Shown piece by piece: positions 40,201 to 52,200 of a DNA stretch of 64,000 bases. The first letter of the stretch is position 1. Every line of letters begins with the position of its first letter. Both the position numbers and the translations under genes were made by a program. The DNA is from Macrostomum hystrix (taxonomy: Eukaryota > Platyhelminthes > Macrostomidae), in assembly GCA_950097015.1 (NCBI GenBank), contig CATNEN010000005.1:5881501-5945500 (forward strand), given 5' to 3'. The notes under the pieces were generated by a model that saw only the letters and a program-made list of their open reading frames with translations, did not search any database and was not told the origin of the DNA.

Positions 40201-43200
40201 CGCGGCTACACTCACCCCCTCTAGGCTAGGTGTACTATTTTTCGCGCAATCACTTACTATCTCCAACCAGTCGAGCGTCAGATGCAGCAGCAGCAGCAGC
40301 GGCAGCAGCAGCAGCGGCGGCATCCACGAAGTCCAGCTGAAGTCGCAGTCTGAGTGCCGCCTCAGGCGGACGAGTCACCGATCGTTGAGCCTTCAAAGCG
40401 GCCAGCACAGCGTCCGGATCTGGCAGTTCGCGACTCTCCGGCTGACGCTCGAAGTCGAATCGCGGATATTCGTCGCTTTCGGATGACGTCACTTGACCAG
40501 CCTGTCGCCTGTCATTGGCAGCAGTCTTGCCGGCGTCAGTGTCGCTGTCCGCATCGCCGACTGTGTTCTGAGTCATCAGCCGGCGCTTCTCGGCTTCCGC
40601 CGCCAGACGTTCGCCTTCAATGTAAGACGCGTTAAGGAAGTCAACTAGTCGGCGAATATCGCGAAGCACCAGTCGGTGCAGCAGGTCCATCATCTGGCAG
40701 TCGAGAAGGCGCATAAACTCGCACAGGCGACGCAGAATTTTCTTCCACTGGCCGCGCTCCGCGTACGACGGCGCGCCAGCGGGCGGTCGGCGTGGCGAAG
40801 TAGACGCTGGCAGCGCGAGGTCGGCGACTCGCTCGGCGGACAGTCGAACTGGCCTAGCCCCCGGATCGCGGATGCCGGAGGTGATACCTTCCATCTCGGC
40901 GACAACCGCGCACGACTCGTAAGCCAAATCGATGATTGTCTGGCGAAGCGTCGTCAAGGCTTTGGCACCGACGCGGCGTTGAACAGATTGACGCGATAGG
41001 AACTCGTCGAGAGGCAGCGGCTCGCTCGGGTCCAGTACCAGCAGGGCGATGCCGGAAGACACTGACGAGGACGACGATCTGGGACAGGCGGCTTCGCACA
41101 GCTGTTGAACATGCGACAGGCAGCCCTGAAGGACTTCGTTGGCGGCATAGAGCTGCTTGGTCAGGAAGAGGCTGAAATATTCATTAAAATAGTGAGCGTG
41201 ATGTTAAATGAGCACTTTATTATTATCAAATAATAATAAATGTGCAATTGGTGAATCAGTTTTGCGACAGTCGACACGCAGCCAGCAAAAATATAATACA
41301 ATTCTGTCTATTCTGCTTAATTTCTCATCGCCAGGCAGTGTACACTATCACTGTGCCATGGAGGTTAATTATAAAGGGCGTAAATTGCACTTTTCTTTGA
41401 AGGAACTAGCCCCACCGCGGATTCGAACTCGGGGGTGTACTGGCGATTACCGCTTCACCACTTATCGCCAGTACATTGGAATTTATTAACAGTTGAAATA
41501 CCACCGGTGGGTATCTCCCAACACGGGCTAAAGTATTCTGCTCTATCCGATGAAACAGCTTTCGAGATATTCAACGATTCTCGTCGAAGCGTCCGGTGGC
41601 AGAAACCACGAAACCACGACATAATTTTTCTGCTCACAAAATTTCATAATGTAGCCATGTCGGCTATCATTGTTGACTATTTTGTATTGATTAAATATGG
41701 ATTCGCCATTGAGGCTCATGCAGTTAGTTGTTAGTTGTCCTTGCTTTCGCGTTGCGAAACTTGCAGGTCTGGCGTGGATGAATGCCACCGCAGCTATCAC
41801 AGCTGCCCGCAGTGGATGATGTAGCTCCAAGCGAGACCTTCTGCTTGTCGACGCGTTGTCTCCAAGCTGGTCCAGTCGAACCCGAAGTTGTGACTCTGTT
41901 GGTGGCAGGAGGGCGCGCCATCTCGCTGGAGTATTTGAGAGCCGACTCGAGGTCAGTGGCCAGCTTGATCATTCCGCTGTACGAATGTTCGGAGCTCTCC
42001 AAGAGCTTGGCGCGGAGGGTGTCGCTCTGCATGCCGAATAGAAACTGATCTCGGAGTCGCTCTTCCAAAGACGCGCCGAATTTGCAGTGGGCTGATGCGG
42101 ACTTGAGCCCTGCTAGGAAGTCACCAAAGGACTCTTCCTCGTGCTGGAGTCGGCGTTGAAACTTGAAACTTGCCACAATCTCTGACGGTGCTGGAGAGCA
42201 GTGGTTCTGGAGAGATTCTTGCAGCACCTCGTAGGATAGGTCCGTCAATTTTTTGGTTGGCACAGATCTCGAAAAAGCTTGTAGTATTTCTCGCCGATAG
42301 CCATGAGAAAAGTAGCACGCTTGGCTTCGGAAGTCTCGATCTTGTTGCATATGAAGTATTGCTCCATTCTTTCCACGTAGATTTCTAGGAAACCGCTTAT
42401 TTGATTGAAATCATTTTTCCGACCCAAGCATACATGTTGACTGTTATACATAAAAGTACACTCGATTGAGCCACAAAATTCGAAATAAATGACGAGACCC
42501 GCTGACATTTCGTCATTTTCAAAAGTTATTAGAAAGCATCACTTTTCTTGTCTCCAAGTGGCGTCATGAACCAATCTAAAGACGTGCCGCGGAATATATT
42601 ATTTTGAAAATGTCTCTAACCAATCATTGGTATTGGCAGGCAACATAGCGCTAGCATAGCAACAAAAGCTTAAACTGCTAAAATATATTTGCAGCAAAGT
42701 CACGCAAAACGGCTGGACTCTTTAGAACAAAGACTTTAGCCATTTCCTTATCCGAAAACGATTCAAGTCAGTGATGTTTGAAGGTGCCCTTCTGAGTCGC
42801 AGTCTGCATCGAAATGGCAGCTCCTGCGAGTTAATCCGCACTCTAATCAATGCCAGCGGTGCAAAGCCTGGCAGGCCGTTGACTAAGTCCTGCGACTATA
42901 TGGACATCAGAATGTCTATGGCCCTACTACCGGTGTCCACAATGGCTCTGCTGGTCACACTGGCCACTTTGATTGTATTTCTGCGAGCACCCAGGCGTAG
43001 AGCTACTGATTTTAGTTGCTCATTGGTAGCGCTAACTGCTACACTATGCCTATACATTGTGTGCGCCAATTTGGACTTTATTAATGTGCTCAGCGGAGCG
43101 TGCTTGTATTGGTCCGATCCGGATGCTCATCAGCAGGTAAATAATTGACGTCATGGTGACACAAACAAACCAGACTTAAAAAAAGGGACCTAATAAAAAC

Positions 43201-46200
43201 TTCGCCTTAACCTATTTGGGCTAGATATTAAGACAATCGCATAACTGTTTACATAGAATTGATACCTTGAGTACTTTAATTGATACCTTCAGTGCTCTAA
43301 CTGATACCTTCAGTACTCTAATTGATACCTTCAGTGCTCTAACTGATACCTTCAGTACTCTAATTGATACCTTCAGTGCTCGAACTGATACCTTCAGTGC
43401 TCTAACTGATACCTTCAGTGCTCTAACTGATACCTTCAGTGCTCTAACTGATACCTTCAGTGCTCTAATTGATACCTTCATAACTCTAATTGATACCTTC
43501 ATAACTCTAATTGATACCTTCATTACTCTAATTGATATCTTCAGTGCTCTAATTGATACATTCATTACTCTAATTGATACCTTCATAACTCTAATTGATA
43601 CCTTCATTACTCTAATTGATACCTTCATTACTCTAATTGATACCTTCATTACTCTAACGGATACCTTCATTACTCTAATTGATACCTTCATTACTCTAAT
43701 TGATACCTTCAGTACTCTAATTGATACCTTCATTACTCTAATTGATAACTTCATTACTCTAATTGATACCCTAATGGCTCTGATTGATACATTCAGTGCT
43801 TTAATTCATACTATCAGTGCTCTAATTTATACCTTCACTACTTTAATTAACATCTTATGTTTGAGGACTGGAAAGGCCACTAAAGCCACAACATTTTCAA
43901 ACTCAGCTAAATGCTGGGACCCATCTAACAATTTTTTCGATAGTTGAAGATTCGAACTACCGACTTCTCAGCCAGAACTCCTAAGCTTAGAGTTAAAGTA
44001 CTGGGTTATGAATTTTTACATTTTTTATTTCTAAGAAAGCTCGTTAAATATCTACGCGAACTTGTTTTAAACAGGTCTTTCTAGCCGGCATAGTCTGTTG
44101 CCTAGGCGACAGTTTTCTAAGCCTTAGAAACTGGTGCAATGTACTTCTAACCGCTCAACGCACGGAAGCTCTGGCGCGACCATTGCGAGCTAGAAAACTG
44201 CTCAGGCGGCGAGTGTTTCTGATCTGCCTAGCCGTGTCGTGGATTATCGGCCTAGGCCTAAGCATAATTCGCTCACTAGCCGAAGTTTTTGTAGTCTGTG
44301 ACGGAGATGCCGCCAATGTCTATGGCCATATCGGACTGCCTGATCAGCTAGCAGGACGACTCCGACAAGATTTCAACTCAACAACCAACCAATGGAGCCC
44401 CTTCAGTCTTCTAATGAATTATTCGTGGTTTAAATCGTTTGAAGTCTACGGATATTTTCTATACCAAACCGCCGCGCCTGTTGCCCTTGTTTTAGCATTT
44501 ACCGTTGCTATGGTAACCACAATGATGCGACGCAGAAGAGAGCAACACAACGACGGCAGTTTAAACAATCGACAGCACAATGGTTGGAGAAATCGTTTAA
44601 ATGCTAGCCGGACAGTTCTATGCATGGCTATTGTGTTCACGGTGTTGCACACCCCAGCATTTGTTGGCACAGTGTTACAAAACTTTTATCCAACAGCATT
44701 TGATGTAGCCAGTCCGGGCGGTAAAGCTTTTCAATTCTGTGTTGAACTGTGCGTCCTATTGGATTCAGTGTGCAATCTGTGCGTCTATGCCAGATTTGTA
44801 CCCGAGTTTCGACAGGCCTGCGCGGGCAGACTGCGGCAACGACGTACAGAGGCCGGAACCCAGAGGACTACTCAGAGACTGCATCTGCGCACTATGACCA
44901 GAGATTGATTTGAGACACGCTAGAATTGATCACTTACTTTTTAAAGAGCATGTCTTTTATTGATCTTAAGTACTCTATCTTGAGTACTCCTACTGATACC
45001 AAGAGGCTTTTGAGTATTTAGATTGATATACTCAGGCTTTCGAGTATTTAGATTGATAAATTCAGGCTTTTGAGTATTTAGATTGATACCTTCAGGCTTT
45101 CGAGTATTTATATTGATCTTCAGGCTTTTGAGTATTTAGATTGATAAATTCAGGCTTTTGAGTATTTAGATTGATACCTTCAGGCTTTTGAGTATTTAGA
45201 TTGATAAATTCAGGCTTTTGAGTATTTAGATTGGTACATTCAGGCTTTTGAGTATTTAGATTGATAAATTCAGGCTTTTGAGTATTTAGATTGATACCTT
45301 CAGGCTTTTGAGTATTTAGATTGATAAATTCAGGCTTTTGAGTATTTAGATTGATACCTTCAGGCTTTTGAGTATTTAGATTGATACCTTCAGGCTTTTG
45401 AGTATTTAGATTGATAAATTCAGGCTTTTGAGTATTTAGATTGATAAATTCAGGCTTTTGAGTATTTAGATTGATACCTTCAGGCTTTTGAGTATTTAGA
45501 TTGATAAATTCAGGCTTTTGAGTATTTAGATTGATAAATTCAGGCTTTTGAGTATTTAGATTGATAAATTCAGGCTTTTGAGTATTTAGATTGATACCTT
45601 CAGGCTTTTGAGTATTTAGATTGATAAATTCAGGCTTTTGAGTATTTAGATTGATACATTCAGGCTTTTGAGTATTTAGATTGATAAATTCAGGCTTTTG
45701 AGTATTTAGATTGGTACATTCAGGCTTTTGAGTATTTAGATTGATAAATTCAGGCTTTCGAGTATTTAGATTGATACCTTCAGGCTTTCGAGTATTTATA
45801 TTGATCTTCAGGCTTTTGAGTATTTAGATTGATAAATTCAGGCTTTTGAGTATTTAGATTGATACCTTCAGGCTTTTGAGTATTTAGATTGATAAATTCA
45901 GGCTTTTGAGTATTTAGATTGATACATTCAGGCTTTCGAGTATTTAGATTGATACCTTCAGGCTTTCGAGTATTTATATTGATCTTCAGGCTTTTGAGTA
46001 TTTAGATTGATAAATTCAGGCTTTTGAGTATTTAGATTGGTACATTCAGGCTCTTGAGTATTTAGATTGATACATTCAGGCTTTTGAGTATTTAGATTGA
46101 TAAATTCAGGCTTTTGAGTATTTAGATTGATACCTTCAGGCTTTTGAGTATTTAGATTGATACATTCAGGCTTTTGAGTATTTAGATTGATACATTCAGG

Positions 46201-49200
46201 CTTTTGATTATTTAGATTGATACATTCAGGCTTTTGAGTATTTAGATTGATACATTCAGGCTCTTGAGTATTTAGATTGATAAATTCAGGCTTTTGAGTA
46301 TTTAGATTGATACCTTCAGGCTTTTGAGTATTTAGATTGATAAATTCAGGCTTTTGAGTATTTAGATTGATACATTCAGGCTTTCGAGTATTTAGATTGA
46401 TACCTTCAGGCTTTCGAGTATTTATATTGATCTTCAGGCTTTTGAGTATTTAGATTGATAAATTCAGGCTTTTGAGTATTTAGATTGGTACATTCAGGCT
46501 CTTGAGTATTTAGATTGATAAATTCAGGCTTTTGAGTATTTAGATTGATACCTTCAGGCTTTTGAGTATTTAGATTGATACATTCAGGCTTTTGAGTATT
46601 TAGATTGATACATTCAGGCTTTCGAGTATTTAGATTGATACCTTCAGGCTTTCGAGTATTTATATTGATCTTCAGGCTTTTGAGTATTTAGATTGATAAA
46701 TTCAGGCTTTTGAGTATTTAGATTGATACATTCAGGCTTTTGAGTATTTAGATTGATAAATTCAGGCTTTTGAGTATTTAGATTGATACCTTCAGGCTTT
46801 TGAGTATTTAGATTGATACATTCAGGCTTTTGAGTATTTAGATTGATACATTCAGGCTTTTGATTATTTAGATTGATACATTCAGGCTTTTGAGTATTTA
46901 GATTGATACATTCAGGCTCTTGAGTATTTAGATTGATACATTCAGGCTTTTGAGTATTTAGATTGATACATTCAGGCTCTTGAGTATTTAGATTGATACC
47001 TTCAGGCTCTTGAGTATTTAGATTGATACATTCAGGCTCTTGAGTATTTAGATTGATAAACTCAGGCTCTTGAGTATTTAGATTGATACATTCAGGCTTT
47101 TGAGTATTTAGATTGATAAACTCAGGCTCTTGAGTATTTAGATTGATACATTCAGGCTTTTGAGTATTTAGATTGATACATTCAGGCTTTCGAGTATTTA
47201 TATTGATACATTCAGGCTTTTGAGTATTTAGATTGATAAACTCAGGCTCTTGAGTATTTAGATTGATACATTCAGGCTTTTGAGTATTTAGATTGATACA
47301 TTCAGGCTCTTGAGTATTTAGATTGATACATTCAGGCTTTTGAGTATTTAGATTGATAAACTCAGGCTCTTGAGTATTTAGATTGATACATTCAGGCTTT
47401 TGAGTATTTAGATTGATACATTCAGGCTCTTGAGTATTTAGATTGATACATTCAGGCTTTTGAGTATTTAGATTGATACCTTCAGGCTTTTGAGTATTTA
47501 GATTGATACATTCAGGCTCTTGAGTATTTAGATTGATACATTCAGGCTTTTGAGTATTTAGATTGATAAACTCAGGCTCTTGAGTATTTAGATTGATACA
47601 TTCAGGCTCTTGAGTATTTAGATTGATACATTCAGGCTTTTGAGTATTTAGATTGATACATTCAGGCTCTTGAGTATTTAGATTGATACATTCAGGCTTT
47701 TGAGTATTTAGATTGATAAACTCAGGCTCTTGAGTATTTAGATTGATACATTCAGGCTTTTGAGTATTTAGATTGATACATTCAGGCTCTTGAGTATTTA
47801 GATTGATACATTCAGGCTTTTGAGTATTTAGATTGATACCTTCAGGCTTTTGAGTATTTAGATTGATACCTTCAGGCTTTTGAGTATTTAGATTGATACA
47901 TTCAGGCTTTTGAGTATTTAGATTGATAAACTCAGGCTCTTGAGTATTTAGATTGATACCTTCAGGCTCTTGAGTACTTTGATTGATAAAACTTAACTAT
48001 GTTCTTAAAGGCTTAAATCTAAACTGTAGGCTTCGTTGTTGAAATCCGACTATGCCAGAATAAAATTATTCTAAAAAGGCACGTTCAAACACGATTTCTA
48101 GCCAACTAAAACACAGGCAAGCCATACTCAAACTAGGAAGCAATTTTTCCCGTTTCGTGGGGCCGGCCAAGTCCCAGAGAGGATGTACGTGTTAAAGCAA
48201 ATTAACCATCGAATAAATGAAGGAGGAAAGGCGGGTGGGAAGAAAAAACTGGCAGCTTTGAGCAAACAAATATTTCTCAAGACGTTTAACTTTTTCTTCT
48301 CGTGAACTCAGTTAGGGGATGGTAATTTTCGCGTTGCAGAACTCTCTTGGTTGGAGGACGGGAAAAAAACTTTTTTTCAGCCGTAGAAAACACACACGCA
48401 CACACATGCACACACCGACTGTAATTAATGAAGTCATACTGATTCATAAAAAATGCCGTACAAGAACACGATCGAGGGATTCATTAGCTCCTAATTACTT
48501 TCTATCGTTTTCTATTAATATATATATCCCTCTTCATTCTGCATTATTCTTAATCGTTCTCTATGGCTCTCTATTAAATCACTATCGCTCTCTATCGTTC
48601 TCTATCGTTCTCTATCGTTCTCTATGGCTCTCTATTAATTCACTATCGCTCTCTATCGTTCTCTATCGTTCTCTATCGTTCTCTATCGCTCTCTATCGTT
48701 CTTTATCGTTCTCTATGGCTCTCTATTAATTCACTATCGCTCTCTATCGTTCTCTATCGCTCCCTATCGTTCTCTATCGCTCTCTATCGTTCTCTATCGT
48801 TCTCTATCGCTCTCTATCGTTCTCTATCGCTCCCTATCGTTCACTATCGCTCTCTATCGTTCTTTATCGTTCTCTATAGCTCTCTATTAAATCACTATCG
48901 CTCTCTATCGTTCTCTATCGTTCTCTATCGTTCTCTATGGCTCTCTATTAATTCACTATCGCTCTCTATCGTTCTCTATCGTTCTCTATCGTTCTCTATC
49001 GCTCTCTATCGTTCTTTATCGTTCTCTATGGCTCTCTATTAATTCACTATCGCTCTCTATCGTTCTCTATCGCTCCCTATCGTTCCCTATCGTTCTCTAT
49101 CGTTCTCTATCGTTCTCTATCGCTCTCTATCGTTCTCTATCGCTCCCTATCGTTCACTATCGCTCTCTATCGTTCTCTATCGCTCCCTATCGTTCCCTAT

Positions 49201-52200
49201 CGTTCTCTATCGTTCTCTATCGCTCTCTATCGTTCTCTATCGCTCCCTATCGTTCACTATCGCTCTCTATCGTTCTCCATCGCTCCCTATCGTTCTCTAT
49301 TGCTCTCTATAATTCTCTATCGTTCTCTATCGCTCTCTATCGTTCTCTATCGCTCTCTATCGTTCTCTATTGCTCTCTATAATTCTCTATCGTTCTCTGT
49401 CGTTCTCTATCGCTCTCTAAACGCATTAGGTAGTTGTCAATTAATACTTATCAGCTTTATTAAAATATATTAGCTATTGAGAAGTAATCGATTGGACAAA
49501 CTAATATTAGTAATAGTGATAAGGTATCAGCTATCAAAGCCTAAAGCTTAAGTTTTATTCGAATGACTTGACTGAAAAATTATAATTTAGTAAAATATAT
49601 AATCATATTAGTAGTATGCGAAGTTTTGGACGAAATGCAATATTTTATATTTTCCCATGAAGGGATTCAATGATAATGGAAAATAACCGCGATAATATTA
49701 ATGAAACTATTGTCTTGAAACTCTTGTGATTTTTTTGAATAAAAAATTGTCTGTGAAGCGATAGCTGTGAAGATAAAAAACAACATATATACTAACTGTT
49801 TCTACCAGTTTAATGTGATGCGTCTATATCGAAAAATCAGTCATTGGAGTTTTTTAGCTTCAAAAGTTATTTTTGGTACTAAAACAGGCAGAAATATATG
49901 TATCTGTAATTGCTGACGTGAATCTACGTATAAAATATACTCTTTGTCTTATCTGATAGTACTAATAATTTTCTAGTCCTATTCTGTCCATCATGCAATC
50001 AAAGAAAAGCTGAATGAATCCGTTTAAACTGTCGATAGCCGTGCATCGAGTTGGAAAACTCGGACTGACGCCACCAAACTGCAGATCGGACGCGTCGACT
50101 AAATTGTGTCAGAGTTATTTTAATTTGGTTTGTTATAATCATCGAAACTGGTTTCTAGTGAAGTAGCAGATTAAAGCAAAATCTAAATTAGACACTAATA
50201 TAGTGCTTTAGTTTAAGTCTAGAAGAACCATTCCACTGATTCCTGAGCACAAACTCACACAGACAGGTGTGTTCATCTGCCCTGACTTTGTCATCGTTAG
50301 GCAAACACTTTAGATAGCTCTGCCACTTATCAGCCCTCTAAATGCGCTTTTGTCGTTAATAACGAGTTTACCTATTTTATGGCACCGATTCAATTTTTTT
50401 TCAGATCCTAGCAAAGTTTTCTTCGTAGTAAGTAACTCAAGCACACACTAAAAGTAGAAGCGAAAATCTAGGAAAATTAAAACTCTAGGAGGCTTTTAAT
50501 AGCGATCGAAAATTGATTTCTGTCAATGAAAAAGCGACCGAAAACGATTACACACGAATGTAAACAAAAACTTCTTACGAATTTCGCTGCTGCTTGGCGG
50601 CCAAAACGTTGCAACGCCACACGGTGAATGCCTTCCATAGGCGAAATTGTCGAAACGTTCTGATATCGCCAATAGCTTGGCAAAGGTCGCGTTCAAATAG
50701 CCACAAGACAGTGGGAATGCTGACTATGTCTTGCGCCCCGTTGGGCAACTTTTCAAACTAAAAATGTTTGGTTTTGTTTTGTTTAGCTTTGATTTAGGCA
50801 GGGCTTGATTGGCTACGGCTACTGGTTGGCTCAAGATACTAATTGGCTCAAGCTACTGATTGGCTACAGCTACTGATTGGCTACGCTACTGATTGGCTCA
50901 AGCTACTGATTAGCTACGCTACTGATTGGCTACGGCTACTGATTGGTTACGGCTACTGATTGGCTACGCTACTGATTGGCTACAGCTACTGATTGGCTAC
51001 GCTACTGATTAGCTACGGCTACTGATTGGCTACGGCTACTGATTGGCTACGACTACTGATTGGCTACGCTACAGATTGGCTACGGCTACTAATTGGCTCA
51101 AGCTACTGATTGGCTACAGCTACTGATTGGCTCAAGCTACTGATTGGCTACAGCTACTGATTGGCTCAAGCTACTGATTAGCTACGCTACTGATTGGCTA
51201 CGGCTACTGATTGGTTACGGCTACTGATTGGCTACGCTACTGATTGGCTACGCTAGTGATTGGCTACGGCTACTGATTGGCTACGGCTACTGATTGGCTA
51301 CGCTACTGATTGGCTACGCTACTGATTGGCTACGGCTACTAATTGGCTCAAGCTACTGATTAGCTACGCTACTGATTGGCTACGGCTACTGATTGGTTAC
51401 GGCTACTGATTGGCTACGCTACTGATTGGCTACGCTAGTGATTGGCTACGGCTACTGATTGGCTACGGCTACTGATTGGCTACGCTACTGATTGGCTACG
51501 CTACTGATTGGCTACGGCTACTAATTGGCTCAAGCTACTGATTGGCTACGCTACTGATTGGCTACGCTAGTGATTGGCTACGGCTACTGATTGGCTACGC
51601 TACTGATTGGCTACGCTAGTGATTGGCTACGGCTACTGATTGGCTACGGCTACTGATTGGCTACGGCTACTGATTGGCTACGGCTACTAATTGGCTCAAG
51701 CTACTGATTGGCTACAGCTACTGATTGGCTACGCTACTGATTGGCTACGGCTACTGATTGGTTACGGCTACTGATTGGCTATGGCTACTGATTTGCTACG
51801 CTACTGATTGGCTACGGCTACTGATTGGCTACGGCTACTGATTGGCTACGGCTACTGATTGGCTCAAGCTACTGATTGGCTACGCTACTGATTGGCTATG
51901 GCTACTGATTTGCTACGCTACTGATTGGCTACGGCTACTGATTGGCTACGGCTACTGATTGGCTACGGCTACTGATTGGCTACGGCTACTGATTGGCTAC
52001 GGCTACTGATTGGCTACGGCTACTGATTGGCTACGGCTACTGATTGGCTCAAGCTACTGATTGGCTACGCTACTGATTGGCTACGGCTACTGATTGGCTA
52101 CGCTACTGATTGGCTACGGTTACTGATTGGCTACGGCTACTGATTGGCTCAAGCTACTGATTGGCTACGGCTACTGATTGGCTACAGAGACATTTTGTCT

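Noticed and set aside
44090-44110. X-box-like GTTGCCTAGGCGAC in GPCR exon 2
   Set aside because: The right half is imperfect and it codes for a membrane helix; chance is sufficient.
50477-50683. Minus-strand frame beginning [13 protein letters not shown]
   Set aside because: It overlaps exon 4 in another frame. The homologous product ([18 protein letters not shown]) is in the neighbouring frame with matching splice phases.
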